From: Candidatus Poseidoniaceae archaeon
GTDB lineage: Archaea; Thermoplasmatota; Poseidoniia; Poseidoniales; Poseidoniaceae
Assembly: GCA_949372655.1 (NCBI GenBank)
Contig: CASIAI010000003.1
Location: 1 to 44,008, forward strand
Length of the DNA stretch: 44,008 nucleotides
Reading direction: 5' to 3'
The first letter of the stretch is position 1, and the number at the start of each line of letters is the position of its first letter. Below the pieces are notes generated by a model that did no database searches, was not told the DNA's origin, and saw only the letters and a list, made by a program, of their open reading frames with translations. A program made the position numbers and the translations under genes. Of the stretch, positions 7,965 through 16,711 are shown piece after piece.

Positions 7965-7985
7965 AGAGTGTCCCGGTACGAGCAC
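7965..7985 (+). repeat. Half-copy of the cassette repeat
   Basis: It matches the right half of the consensus at 19 of 21 positions, with an exact CCCGGTACGAGCAC. It is the last copy seen moving right in the window and lies 80 bp upstream of the mechanosensitive channel gene. Confidence 0.75.
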
Positions 7986-8064
7986 TGTTCAATTCATTAA
8001 CAGAACTTGGTATCCATCTACTTATTACGGCACATTAAATAGGGAGGTCTAGATAATCACATCT

Positions 8065-9303
8065 ATGAATCCTGAACTATGGCTGGAAAATATCCTCACA
8101 TCTATGGGATTAGGACAGGAGATGACGAATTATGCCATGTTAGGAATTGGTTCAATTATTCTTTTACTGGTTTGTGTGTTGAGTAACTTAGTTACAAGAA
8201 AGTTCATTGTTCAAGGTATCCAGAAGTTTATTGAAAATTCCAAAAACGATTGGGATGACATATTTCTCAAAAATAAAGTATTCAATTCCTTATCGACTTT
8301 GGTTCCGTTGATTTTTATCCAATACCTTTCGGTTCCAATTCTTTCTAATTTCTCTTCACTCATTCCATTCGTCTATATTGTAGTTAAGATTTCACTGGTA
8401 TGGGTAATTACATCGGTTTTGGTAAAGGCGCTCAAAGCCATGGAAGAGGTCAGCACAAAAATTCCTTCTCTCCAAGACAAGCCAATTGTAAGCTACATTC
8501 AGCTTGCTTCTGTCATGATTTACCTTGTGGCTTCAATTTTAATTTTTGCAACAATCTTGGATAAAGACCCATTAGCGTTATTGGGTGCTTTAGGGGCTCT
8601 AACAGCAGTACTTATGTTGGTTTTTAAGGATACAATTCTTGGTTTAGTGGCAAGTATTCAAATTTCATCGAACGATATGGTTAGGGTTGGAGATTGGGTT
8701 TCCATGCCTAAGTACGGAACTGATGGAGATGTTTTAGAGATTACTTTGAATACTGTTAAAGTTCAAAACTGGGACAAAACGATTTCCACTATTCCAACAT
8801 ATGCTTTCATTTCAGACTCGTTTAAGAATTGGAGAGGGATGACGGATTCGAAGGGAAGACGAATTAAGAGGTCGCTTAATATCAACATGACGACCATCAA
8901 GTTTTGTACGGATGAAGAAATTAATCAATTTAAGAAGGTAGAGATGTTGAAAGATTATATTGAAGCAACTCAGAGCGAAATAGCCACTCATAATGACACG
9001 AATAGCCATGATAAATCATCTATGTTAAATGGGCGAAACCTCACCAATATCGGACTTTTCAGGGAGTATGCGCATCAATATTTAGCTGCCAATAAGAACC
9101 TTAGAACAGATTTAACTTTGATGGTTCGACAGTTGGAGCCAACTGGAAATGGTTTGCCAATAGAGGTTTATTGCTTTAGTAATAATATTGCATGGGCGGA
9201 TTATGAAGCAATTCAAGCAGATATATTCGACCACCTTTTATCATCAATATCAAGTTTTGATCTCGAGATATTTCAGAATCCTACAGGGAAATTCGGTAGT
9301 TAA
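8065..9303 (+). CDS. Mechanosensitive ion channel, MscS family (YbdG-like)
   Basis: This 412-residue membrane protein has about five hydrophobic segments in its first 200 residues. They are followed by the conserved MscS pore/beta region: GALGALTAVLMLVFKDTILGLVASIQI, then DMVRVGDWVSMPKYGTDGDVLEITLNTVKVQNWDKT. The segment SDSFKNWRGM ... GRRIKRSLNI is typical of the YbdG (miniconductance) branch. Such channels release solutes when membrane tension rises on osmotic downshock. The gene stands alone on the plus strand right after the repeat array. Confidence 0.9.
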   Translation: MNPELWLENILTSMGLGQEMTNYAMLGIGSIILLLVCVLSNLVTRKFIVQGIQKFIENSKNDWDDIFLKNKVFNSLSTLVPLIFIQYLSVPILSNFSSLIPFVYIVVKISLVWVITSVLVKALKAMEEVSTKIPSLQDKPIVSYIQLASVMIYLVASILIFATILDKDPLALLGALGALTAVLMLVFKDTILGLVASIQISSNDMVRVGDWVSMPKYGTDGDVLEITLNTVKVQNWDKTISTIPTYAFISDSFKNWRGMTDSKGRRIKRSLNINMTTIKFCTDEEINQFKKVEMLKDYIEATQSEIATHNDTNSHDKSSMLNGRNLTNIGLFREYAHQYLAANKNLRTDLTLMVRQLEPTGNGLPIEVYCFSNNIAWADYEAIQADIFDHLLSSISSFDLEIFQNPTGKFGS

Positions 9304-9333
9304 GTTACTCCATTCTAAATTATGATACTTCCC

Positions 9334-9833
9334 CTATTCACTCAAAATTGCTTTTGGCTTCAAACGAAATGCTTCTAATAGAAAATCCGCCCAAAGAAAA
9401 AGATTTCCGATGAATAAACACGACGCATGTTTGGCACTTGACACGACTCCAACCATGGCAACACCTGTAGCATAATAGAAATTATTAATGAATTCTGTTT
9501 CTATGTACATGGTGACCATAGTACCGATTAGAAGGGAGCAAGCAAGTCCAACTATCAGTGCTTCAACGCATTTACGAAAATTAGTAATAAACAAAACTAG
9601 ACCTGCACTTAGAAGCATTGCGATGAACATTACCTCTGGACCTATTGAATATATGGCCTCATAATAAGTCTGAGGCGGGCCTATGTCGAGGTTACCTTTT
9701 GAATCAATACCTACAGATTCGGAGTCATCAAAGATTATAAAAACACCGATAAGCAACCGAAATAAGCAATTATACCCATCAAGTATTGAAGCAAAAATTT
9801 CTTTATCGAATCCTTGGAGTCAAAAACCGTCAT
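9334..9833 (-). CDS. Membrane protein with about four TM segments, probable frameshift near the 5' end
   Basis: The long open part (9334-9756) encodes hydrophobic segments IGVFIIF, VMFIAMLLSAGLVLFI, CVEALIVGLACSLLIGTMV and FLWADFLLEAF. It lacks a sensible start: it would begin with TTG in mid-helix. In the next frame an ATG at 9833 opens MTVFDSKDSIKKFLLQYLMGIIAYFGCL, which runs straight into LIGVFIIFDD if one base is added around 9755-9760. The combined product would have a normal N-terminal helix. I infer a one-base deletion or a sequence error. The family is unknown. Confidence 0.55.
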
Positions 9834-9915
9834 GATTGGCTTAGGAAGACCAGTTGTTAAAATACCTCATTCATGAGAAAAGTAGTAACTTATCTATCAA
9901 ACAAATAATATTTTA

Positions 9916-11097
9916 TCAAATAGTGTTATTTCTAAGATTTTTAAGAACTCTAAGAGTCGCACTCTCACCTGCTGAAAGGCCAGATATCCTACGTAAATCA
10001 GCTACTTCATTCCAAACCTCAAGGAGTCTTTCGTCCATCCAAGCATCGAGGAACCATGGGTGGATATAGGATGAACGACATACCATTCTAGTATTTCCGA
10101 GGTCTGCTGCAACCGTATCAATAACGGCCAACATAGCTTTGTTTAGACCCGTCTCGGAAGTTGGTACTTCCCAATCACCTTCGGTCCAAAGTTTTTCGAT
10201 AGACTCAACATCTGGTAGTTTTCGAAGCCATCGTTTCATATCTTTTTCAACCTGTGGCTGGGCTAGAAATGCTAGACGCTCTGCGCAGCGATAGGTCGCC
10301 CCCCATGTTCTGAAGTTCTTTGCAGTGAACCCTTCTCCACTAGTGGCCCGAATATATTGATTGATATGTTCTGCTTTCAGGTCGACTTCATTTCCTGATT
10401 CCGAGATGTACATGAATAGGTCAGCATCCTTAACTCCGAGCCGATTGGTTCGCAAAATCAGGTCAACAAGATGATCATCCTCTATGGTAATCTCCCAATC
10501 CTTATCTGATTTCCCAGTGAAAGTGAATACAGCATCATGACGGCCTTCAGCAGTTTCTCCTTTGACGCGTTTGACATGCATAGATTTGAGAGTTGTCAAA
10601 CCATAGGATTCGTTTGCCTTAGCATATTCGTCACTTCCTACACGGATATTATACAGGTCAATTAGGCGAACTACCAGGGCAGAAACAGTATGAAGTTCCA
10701 TTGAACTCTCCTCAAGGTCACGGTCGACCTGTTTGCGAAGGCGCGGGAGTTGGGATGCAAAATAAACAACATCATCGTATTTCATTTCTGTAGTAATCTC
10801 AATCCAATCAGGATGATAGCGATATTGAAGTCTGCCTTTAATATCTCGGCCTGTCGCTTGGATATGACCTCTTGCGTTTGGACAAATCCAGACCTCCATC
10901 CAAGCGGGCGGTAGGCCAAGTGAATTCCATCGATTAATTGGGTCTTTTTCCTCTATGGGCTCTCCATCAGGTGCGAGGTATTGCCACTCGAATATATCTT
11001 CATTTTTAGAAATATTACGTCGAGATACTCCGACCAAAGAAGGGTCACTACGAACTAAAGTCGCTCGCTTCAATGCTTCATCAGAGTCTACTGGCAC
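9916..11097 (-). CDS. DNA topoisomerase IB, bacterial/poxvirus-like
   Basis: The 393-residue protein shows the type IB topoisomerase signature: PPAWMEVWICPNARGHIQATGRDIKGRLQYRYHP in the N-terminal clamp, then the catalytic residues. By alignment with the Deinococcus enzyme I place them at R152 (IRVGSDEYAK), K196 (FTGKSDKDW), R263 (FRTWGAT), N335 (LGNT) and nucleophile Y344 (CRSSYIHP). It relaxes supercoils by transient 3'-phosphotyrosine nicking. The start is a GTG and no ATG is available between it and the upstream stop. The spacing from R263 to N335 is longer than in Deinococcus, which suggests an insertion of about 30 residues. This is the compact bacterial form, not the eukaryote-like topoisomerase IB of Thaumarchaeota. 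Confidence 0.92.
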   Translation of the reverse strand: MPVDSDEALKRATLVRSDPSLVGVSRRNISKNEDIFEWQYLAPDGEPIEEKDPINRWNSLGLPPAWMEVWICPNARGHIQATGRDIKGRLQYRYHPDWIEITTEMKYDDVVYFASQLPRLRKQVDRDLEESSMELHTVSALVVRLIDLYNIRVGSDEYAKANESYGLTTLKSMHVKRVKGETAEGRHDAVFTFTGKSDKDWEITIEDDHLVDLILRTNRLGVKDADLFMYISESGNEVDLKAEHINQYIRATSGEGFTAKNFRTWGATYRCAERLAFLAQPQVEKDMKRWLRKLPDVESIEKLWTEGDWEVPTSETGLNKAMLAVIDTVAADLGNTRMVCRSSYIHPWFLDAWMDERLLEVWNEVADLRRISGLSAGESATLRVLKNLRNNTI

Positions 11098-11354
11098 AAA
11101 GACAACGGTTGGCTTACAGGAAATGTACTTACTGGTACTGACCTAGTTTAGAGTAGCGTATCTTTCTCGATTGAATCTTCGCACATCGATTTCTCTGTAT
11201 TAGAAATTGACCATTGGTTTTCTTAAACAATTTCGTTTCATACAGAGGTAGTATTTAGATTACCAGGTAGTATCTTTCGACAAGAGAAGTCTCCAAGTAA
11301 GTTTTCAGTACTGGTATTGTAGTATTGAAAAACAATAAACCTTGCTTAACTTAT

Positions 11355-11564
11355 CTAAATAGAATTGACTGGCATACTGTTTGGTTGTGACTTGTAAAGT
11401 ATCAACCCAAATGTTCCACAAACTACTGGTGCAAATAGTAGTGGTATTAGGGCGGTTACAGGTTGTGTGGTCATAAATATAGAAAGTCCTAGAAATCCTA
11501 GGGTATATCCTATTACAGCCGTAGCTGAAAGCATGTTTTTGGTGTTCGACTTTAATTGGTCCAT
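11355..11564 (-). CDS. Small membrane protein, two TM segments
   Basis: A 69-residue product with two hydrophobic stretches (about residues 12-31 and 36-57), a short basic N-terminus and a polar tail. No family is recognised. It lies between the topoisomerase and EF-hand genes, with AT-rich spacers on both sides. Length and hydropathy are the only support. Confidence 0.5.
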   Translation of the reverse strand: MDQLKSNTKNMLSATAVIGYTLGFLGLSIFMTTQPVTALIPLLFAPVVCGTFGLILYKSQPNSMPVNSI

Positions 11565-11792
11565 GTACTAAAGAACGGAAAGGAGGTATATGAGGATGTG
11601 TTTTTTTAATTCTATATTCAATATTTCAATAAATAGTTAGATTCTTAATTTTAGTATATAGTGAAAAAGAATTACTGCTCAGTAATATTAAGTGGAGATT
11701 CTTCATTGTTAGAAGAAACTATGTTTATGCTTACTTATGCTAGTGTGTGCGCATGGCGAACATTTATTCAACCTATGATTAGACAGAGCATT

Positions 11793-12080
11793 ATGTCCGA
11801 CAATGATGAGGCCTGGGATGTTAGCGTCGCAATGAATAAAATACGTACCGCACTTGAAGAAAATGGAGATTCAGTAGAAGATTTATTTTCAGCTATCGAT
11901 GGTGATGGTGATGGTCAAATCAGCGGACCCGAACTTTTTAAGGGGTTGAAAGAAGCAATAGGTAATCGCTTATCTCCTAGCCAAGTTTCTATGATAATCA
12001 AGTCTCTAGATACCAATCAAGACAACCGTATTGACCTTGAAGAATTAAAATCAGGAATTGAATCTAGTTCCAATGAATGA
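11793..12080 (+). CDS. EF-hand calcium-binding protein
   Basis: Two canonical EF-hand loops are visible: DGDGDGQISGPEL and DTNQDNRIDLEEL, each with Asp/Asn at the chelating positions and a terminal Glu. They are separated by a helix-linker-helix, so one paired calmodulin-like lobe is predicted. I place the start at MSDNDEAW (95 residues). The frame stays open upstream to a GTG at 11661, and the added residues look unrelated to EF-hand proteins. There is no signal peptide with the short start, so it is probably cytoplasmic. Its target is unknown. Confidence 0.75.
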   Translation: MSDNDEAWDVSVAMNKIRTALEENGDSVEDLFSAIDGDGDGQISGPELFKGLKEAIGNRLSPSQVSMIIKSLDTNQDNRIDLEELKSGIESSSNE

Positions 12081-12163
12081 TTGAGTTACACATCATCTAA
12101 TTATATCGATTAGATAAGCGATGAACCGCTGTATCAATAAACTCTCTTCCTCACACTGCCATT

Positions 12164-12652
12164 ATGCAATCGCGACCATTATTACAGGGTGATGCTAAAT
12201 CTGTCTGGATGATCAATGAACAAGGGTTGCCAGGCACAGGTAAAGTTTCAGTTGATGAGATTCAACATTTGATTAGTATCTCTAAGGTTGCTTTGGGCGT
12301 TTTTGAACAAGAAGGTTTAGTCGGATTCATTATTTGTTTATCTCCTAATGTTGATTATGGCAGCCTTAACTATGCTTGGTTTAATGAAAGATATGATGAA
12401 TTTTTTTACGTTGATAGAATTGCAGTGTCTACAAGGGAAAGGAATAAGGGAATAGGTTCTTATCTTTACCGAGAATTGATAGAACTCTCTAATCAGAAGA
12501 GAATACCGATTGCGGCTGAAGTGAACCTTAAGCCTCTAAATGTCGGTTCGATGAGATTTCATTTTGGCTTTAATTTTTCAGAGATTGGAATACTTCATCA
12601 CAAAGAAAAGTCTGTGACAATGTTACTACGCCAAGTTGATGAAAGTGTTTAA
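12164..12652 (+). CDS. GNAT-family N-acetyltransferase
   Basis: 162 residues. The acetyl-CoA binding motif appears as DRIAVSTRERNKGIGSYLYRELI, followed by the NLKPLNVGSMRFHFGFNFSEIG block found near the end of GNAT folds. It should transfer an acyl group from acyl-CoA to an amine. The substrate cannot be deduced. It is a single gene with no operon partner. Confidence 0.85.
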   Translation: MQSRPLLQGDAKSVWMINEQGLPGTGKVSVDEIQHLISISKVALGVFEQEGLVGFIICLSPNVDYGSLNYAWFNERYDEFFYVDRIAVSTRERNKGIGSYLYRELIELSNQKRIPIAAEVNLKPLNVGSMRFHFGFNFSEIGILHHKEKSVTMLLRQVDESV

Positions 12653-12758
12653 TTTCGAATAAATTATTCATTATGGAGCAAACTATCTTGTGTTAAACTA
12701 AGTGTTTCCTGCTACATCTAACCCCAACGGTCAATAGTCGGAATGTTTTGAAACCATC

Positions 12759-13916
12759 ATGACTGAGTATAGTGCATCGACAAAAATCAATTGGCTCAAC
12801 ACTATTTTCCTTGTTTTTACACCTATATTAGCGATATTAGGCGTTATTCTTGACTGGTCTTATTTCGGAGCCCCTGGATTGCTCGAAATGATAATTTTCT
12901 TATCGTTTTACTATGCTTGTGGTCTTTCAATAACAGTTGGCTATCACAGATTATTTTCACATCGCTCACATGATGCTTCATGGCCTTTGGTCTTTTTTTA
13001 TTCTATATTTGGAGCCGGTTCTTTCCAAAACTCAATTATTGAATGGTGCTCAGACCATCGTAATCATCACAAGTCTACCGATTCCGAAGATGACCCATAT
13101 TCAGTCACCCGTGGATTTTGGCATTCTCACATTGGATGGATAATGGTTGAAGAAGAGAAGTTCGAAAATAACTTTTCAAATGTCAAAGACCTCGAGAGGA
13201 GTAAAATAATCCGTTGGCAACATCGCAATATATTCTTGATTGGTGCTTTTTCAGGAATTATATTACCTGCCCTTATTGGATATTTAATCGGTGGTATTTC
13301 CGCTGCTATAGGATGTTTGGTTTGGGGTGGACTGGTGCGACTAGTCTTTGTTCATCATGGCACATTTCTGATTAATAGTGCAGCACATATATGGGGTAAG
13401 CAACCATATTCTGAAGAGAACTCCAGCAAAGATTCTTTCTGGTTAGCATTTCTTACCTTTGGAGAAGGTTACCATAATTTCCATCACACCTTCCAAGCAG
13501 ATTATCGAAATGGGCATAAGTGGTATCACGTAGATCCAAGTAAATGGTGGATTCGTATGTTTAGGATATTAGGTTTAAAATCGAATCTTAAAGTAACGCC
13601 AAAGCATTCTATCGAGGTTGCTAAATTAGATATGAAGTTCAAGAAAACAGCAAAAAAACTTAGTTCGAGAAATATAGACATAAGTATATTTGAAAGACAA
13701 GTTGATAATTATCGTAAATCGATGAGAGCATGCCTTTTTGAAATCCATAAAGCACGTAAGGATTTGAAGAAAGCTATGGAGAGTCAAGCAGACTCTATCC
13801 GTGAGAAAATCACTGATATCAAACACTCATACAAGCAGATAAAAGAGGATTTGAAAATAATGTTCAAGGAAATGAATGAACAATATTTATTATTAAATAA
13901 AGTAAATAGTTACTAA
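12759..13916 (+). CDS. Membrane fatty-acid (acyl-CoA delta-9 type) desaturase with a coiled-coil tail
   Basis: 385 residues. The three diiron histidine boxes are present: HRLFSH (H63, H68), DHRNHH (H100, H103, H104) and HNFHH (H239, H242, H243), plus NSAAHIWG with H210. Hydrophobic segments flank them in the usual stearoyl-CoA desaturase order. The enzyme would insert a double bond in a fatty-acyl chain using O2. From about residue 285 the protein adds a roughly 100-residue, Lys/Glu-rich, heptad-like extension that normal family members lack, predicted to be a coiled coil. An acyl desaturase is notable in an archaeon, whose core lipids are usually isoprenoid. Confidence 0.9.
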   Translation: MTEYSASTKINWLNTIFLVFTPILAILGVILDWSYFGAPGLLEMIIFLSFYYACGLSITVGYHRLFSHRSHDASWPLVFFYSIFGAGSFQNSIIEWCSDHRNHHKSTDSEDDPYSVTRGFWHSHIGWIMVEEEKFENNFSNVKDLERSKIIRWQHRNIFLIGAFSGIILPALIGYLIGGISAAIGCLVWGGLVRLVFVHHGTFLINSAAHIWGKQPYSEENSSKDSFWLAFLTFGEGYHNFHHTFQADYRNGHKWYHVDPSKWWIRMFRILGLKSNLKVTPKHSIEVAKLDMKFKKTAKKLSSRNIDISIFERQVDNYRKSMRACLFEIHKARKDLKKAMESQADSIREKITDIKHSYKQIKEDLKIMFKEMNEQYLLLNKVNSY

Positions 13917-13954
13917 CTTATTTTCGATATTTAGGGAATTAGTCACTCTTTATA

Positions 13955-14734
13955 CTAATCATTGTACATAAATCCAGAATAACCCATCCTGATCTCTGTG
14001 GTTTGGTTAATATTAACCTCTTGAGAACTATCGATTATGAGTTGCCATGGGCCACGCATAGGCTTATCTACCCATATTTCCCAAGTGAAATCTTCTCCAA
14101 CATCTAAGGTTTCAGTATGGCTTTCAACTACATTGCCTTCAGGGTCTATTAGATTCCATGTTATTTCGGTCGGCTGAGAGGTAAGCGGTAGCGCCCATGC
14201 GTTTCCTATCGTAGATTCAACACGGAGTATTTCAGCAGAACCAACTGAATTAGGGTTAGGTCCATCGACAAATAAATTGGCGGGTTCACTAACTTGTGAC
14301 TGATTCAAATAAAAGTTTGCAGAACGAATAACAGCAGGCCAGTCATCTTCTGAATAAGGTATAGTATCTTCATTTCCTTCCGAGTCAACGACACCAAACT
14401 TGGACATGAATGCTCCATAACCAGTATACATATGTGAAATAGTATTACCTTGATCAGGGTCTATACTTTTTTTCTCTGAATCATCACCTGGCAGAAACCA
14501 AAATTCGGTGAATTCAGCACCAATATCTGATTCAGGTGAATATTCTATTTCTATTTCAGTCAAAGTTTCGATAGTTTGATTATTTTCATCTTTTTCAAAG
14601 TGTTGAGTTACTTCCCAACCAGTCATTCCATACATCGGATAAATCGCCATGTTTGGCTCATCAAATGGTTCCATACTGACACAACCGGGAATCATTATCA
14701 ATGATGTCACAAGGATGGCCAATAGTACACGCAC
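13955..14734 (-). CDS. Secreted lipoprotein, function unknown
   Basis: 259 residues. The N-terminus MRVLLAILVTSLIMIPGC is a lipoprotein signal peptide with the Cys at position 18. A first domain has EFWFLPGDD ... ISHMYTGYG, which recalls PKD-type folds. A second domain follows with beta-rich character (ESTIGNAWALPLTSQPTEITWNLIDPEG). It would be lipid-anchored outside the cell. No enzymatic motif is seen. Confidence 0.75.
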   Translation of the reverse strand: MRVLLAILVTSLIMIPGCVSMEPFDEPNMAIYPMYGMTGWEVTQHFEKDENNQTIETLTEIEIEYSPESDIGAEFTEFWFLPGDDSEKKSIDPDQGNTISHMYTGYGAFMSKFGVVDSEGNEDTIPYSEDDWPAVIRSANFYLNQSQVSEPANLFVDGPNPNSVGSAEILRVESTIGNAWALPLTSQPTEITWNLIDPEGNVVESHTETLDVGEDFTWEIWVDKPMRGPWQLIIDSSQEVNINQTTEIRMGYSGFMYND

Positions 14735-14851
14735 AGCCGAATCAATCGCGACTGTTTTATCAATATTTGGCCTACATGAATTTAGTTAGATAGTGGATTT
14801 TAGGATTATAATTAGTAGAAACTACTTTGGTCACTATATCTTAGCGGTTAC

Positions 14852-15106
14852 ATGGAAGAGGATAGGAACTTTATTTCAAAATGGTTTGGATTTAGCGGCT
14901 GGAAAGTTATGTCGGCTAAGTCTAGAATTGGAATTCAAATATTATATAGAGCAATATTTTTGTTAGGCCTTGGTATTCTTATAATTGGTTATGGTTATGT
15001 CATGAATGATGACCCCGGAGGAATTGCATTGTTTGGTATGGTCTTAGTTTGGTTTATGTTGTTCCAATTCATCATAAATTTTATTTTCATTGAAGGTTCA
15101 AGATGA
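14852..15106 (+). CDS. Small membrane protein, two TM segments
   Basis: 84 residues. An amphipathic N-terminus (NFISKWFGFSGWKVMS) is followed by hydrophobic segments at about residues 34-50 and 58-80. No family is recognised. It diverges from the lipoprotein gene at 13955-14734, across a gap of about 115 bp. Confidence 0.5.
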   Translation: MEEDRNFISKWFGFSGWKVMSAKSRIGIQILYRAIFLLGLGILIIGYGYVMNDDPGGIALFGMVLVWFMLFQFIINFIFIEGSR

Positions 15107-15289
15107 AGTTGTAATTTAGCAATTATAGAGTTAACAGGAGTTTTTGAAACATATCTGAATCTATAACGGGTACTCATTTTATGCGTGTGTGCCTTCATGG
15201 CTAGCGTCTGATAAGACCCACTGAATTCCCTTTGTACAGGAAGATAAAATGCAAAGGGGTTTCGGATGAACCCTTGCAACTTATCCGAA

Positions 15290-15607
15290 TCAATTTGTAG
15301 GAGGTTCGAACATTGTGTCGGTTATTTTCTTCAAGAAGTATGCCGAACTAACTGAATCTGCTACTAACTTAATGAACAATCCAATCATTGAAGCGATAAA
15401 AATAGAATAAGAAAGTACTAAACAAATTAATTTCATAGCCTCTTCAAATTGATTTGAACCATCAATAGATTCTGAGAATAAATACAGGGAGCCTGAAACG
15501 GAAAGTGCTGCTAAAACTGCAAATAAGTAAGTCAATCCAATTACCATCACCGATTTCCATGATAATAATTTGATATCGCTTTTCAGTGATGGGAACTTAA
15601 ACTCCAT
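15290..15607 (-). CDS. Small membrane protein, DUF4282-like
   Basis: 105 residues. The layout matches what I know of DUF4282 proteins: a short N-terminus, a first helix (SVMVIGLTYLFAVLAALSV), a second helix (ICLVLSYSIFIASMIGLFIKL), then a polar segment with conserved-looking VSSAYFLKKI. The function of that family is unknown. The assignment rests on pattern only. Confidence 0.5.
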   Translation of the reverse strand: MEFKFPSLKSDIKLLSWKSVMVIGLTYLFAVLAALSVSGSLYLFSESIDGSNQFEEAMKLICLVLSYSIFIASMIGLFIKLVADSVSSAYFLKKITDTMFEPPTN

Positions 15608-15672
15608 GCTATACCCTGCAATTCAAATTACTTCTTTTTATCGCTTAATTCCCATTCAGCCCTACCGATACC

Positions 15673-15692
15673 CATGCAACATATGTTTCATG
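15673..15692. promoter_or_regulatory. 20-bp near-perfect palindrome in a divergent intergenic region
   Basis: CATGCAACATATGTTTCATG pairs with itself at 9 of 10 positions per arm, and ACC/GGGT arms flank it. It lies between the divergent genes 15290-15607 (minus) and 15792-16574 (plus), so it could be an operator. The 13 bases TACCCATGCAACA that start at 15669 recur at 21611-21623. Confidence 0.4.
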
Positions 15693-15791
15693 CAAGGGTA
15701 CTGAAGCGACAGACCTCTCACGCGTAGGTGTCGTAAGGGCATGAATAGTGCCGGGTTAAGAGTTATACCTAGTTAGAAATCAGAGTCTAAT

Positions 15792-16574
15792 ATGGTCGAG
15801 GTTGAGTGCCCATTATGTACCGCGAATGTCGATTTGGGGGTGGCTGGAGAGGGAGCATATGTGTGTCCATACTGTGAAGGTGAATTTTATTGGGAACACG
15901 ATGAATTTCTCGATAAGGCAAACGAGGTTTCGTCTAATGGTCCATTGAGAGAACGTTTCAATATTTTAGAGAGTTCAACCTATGCTAGCCCTCGAATTAC
16001 CATGACGAATGATTCAGTCGGCGTGTTTGTTGAAAGTCCACCTGCTCCACTCTTTGTAGCAATCATAGTCTTTACAATTGGAATAATAACGCTTATTTTC
16101 GGAGGAGGAGCTTTTCTTGTCAACAAAGTATCACCCTCGTGGGTGATGTTTTTACTATTTTGGGCATTGTTAATGATATTTTTATTCAGTGTCGGTGGCA
16201 ATCTAATTTGGAAACATTTCCTAGGCGATAAATGGCTTTTCATACATGAAACTCATCTTGAGTTGCGGTATGAGAAAAGTGAGAAAGGGATTCCTGAAGA
16301 ATACAAACATATCCTTCATTCAGATGTTGTCAAAATCATCAGCCAAGAACGCGTCACAGAAAACTCAACTTCAGACTATAATACCACGTACACTATTCAT
16401 CCAGTCACAAGTATGCTGGTGTACAATGCAGATGAACCGGAATCGAGAACTAATCAAGATCTCTGTCTTTGCGTGACCGATATTCCTTCTTCATCGAAAG
16501 AGGAATCAGATGCAATTGCAGCAGCACTCAACTTTTTGATTCTCGCCACTCCTCTCCCATCAAGTGTTGAGTAA
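15792..16574 (+). CDS. Zinc-ribbon membrane protein of unknown function
   Basis: 260 residues. MVEVECPLCTANVDLG ... YVCPYCEGEFYWE is a two-knuckle zinc ribbon (CPLC/CPYC). Two transmembrane segments at about residues 83-110 and 116-137 follow, then a C-terminal soluble domain with a beta-rich start (WLFIHETHLELRYEKSEKG), which resembles PH-like membrane-protein tails. It is a relative of the proteins at 7321-7803 and 37466-38134. It is the last gene before the inverted-repeat island. Confidence 0.7.
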   Translation: MVEVECPLCTANVDLGVAGEGAYVCPYCEGEFYWEHDEFLDKANEVSSNGPLRERFNILESSTYASPRITMTNDSVGVFVESPPAPLFVAIIVFTIGIITLIFGGGAFLVNKVSPSWVMFLLFWALLMIFLFSVGGNLIWKHFLGDKWLFIHETHLELRYEKSEKGIPEEYKHILHSDVVKIISQERVTENSTSDYNTTYTIHPVTSMLVYNADEPESRTNQDLCLCVTDIPSSSKEESDAIAAALNFLILATPLPSSVE

Positions 16575-16711
16575 CAGACTTTATTGGAGGTTGCAATTTT
16601 GAAAATTAATCAAAGAATTGCTTGGTTAACATCATAGAATCTAAAGTAAGACGAGTATAGGTCACCCTTCCAATACCCTATGTATAACCGTCTATACGAA
16701 GGGTAGGCAGT

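Noticed and set aside
364-7985. Could the 38-bp repeats be a CRISPR array?
   Set aside because: The intervals are 400-3200 bp and carry genes, not uniform 30-40 bp spacers, and no cas genes are seen.
364-7985. Could the repeats be classical integron attC sites?
   Set aside because: They lack the RYYYAAC/GTTRRRY core pair and the long imperfect hairpin, and no integron integrase is in the window.
11240-11330. TACCAGGTAGTATC and similar GGTAGTATT strings that recall the cassette repeat.
   Set aside because: Only about seven consecutive bases match the repeat's centre, and the outer blocks are missing. This is too weak to call a copy.
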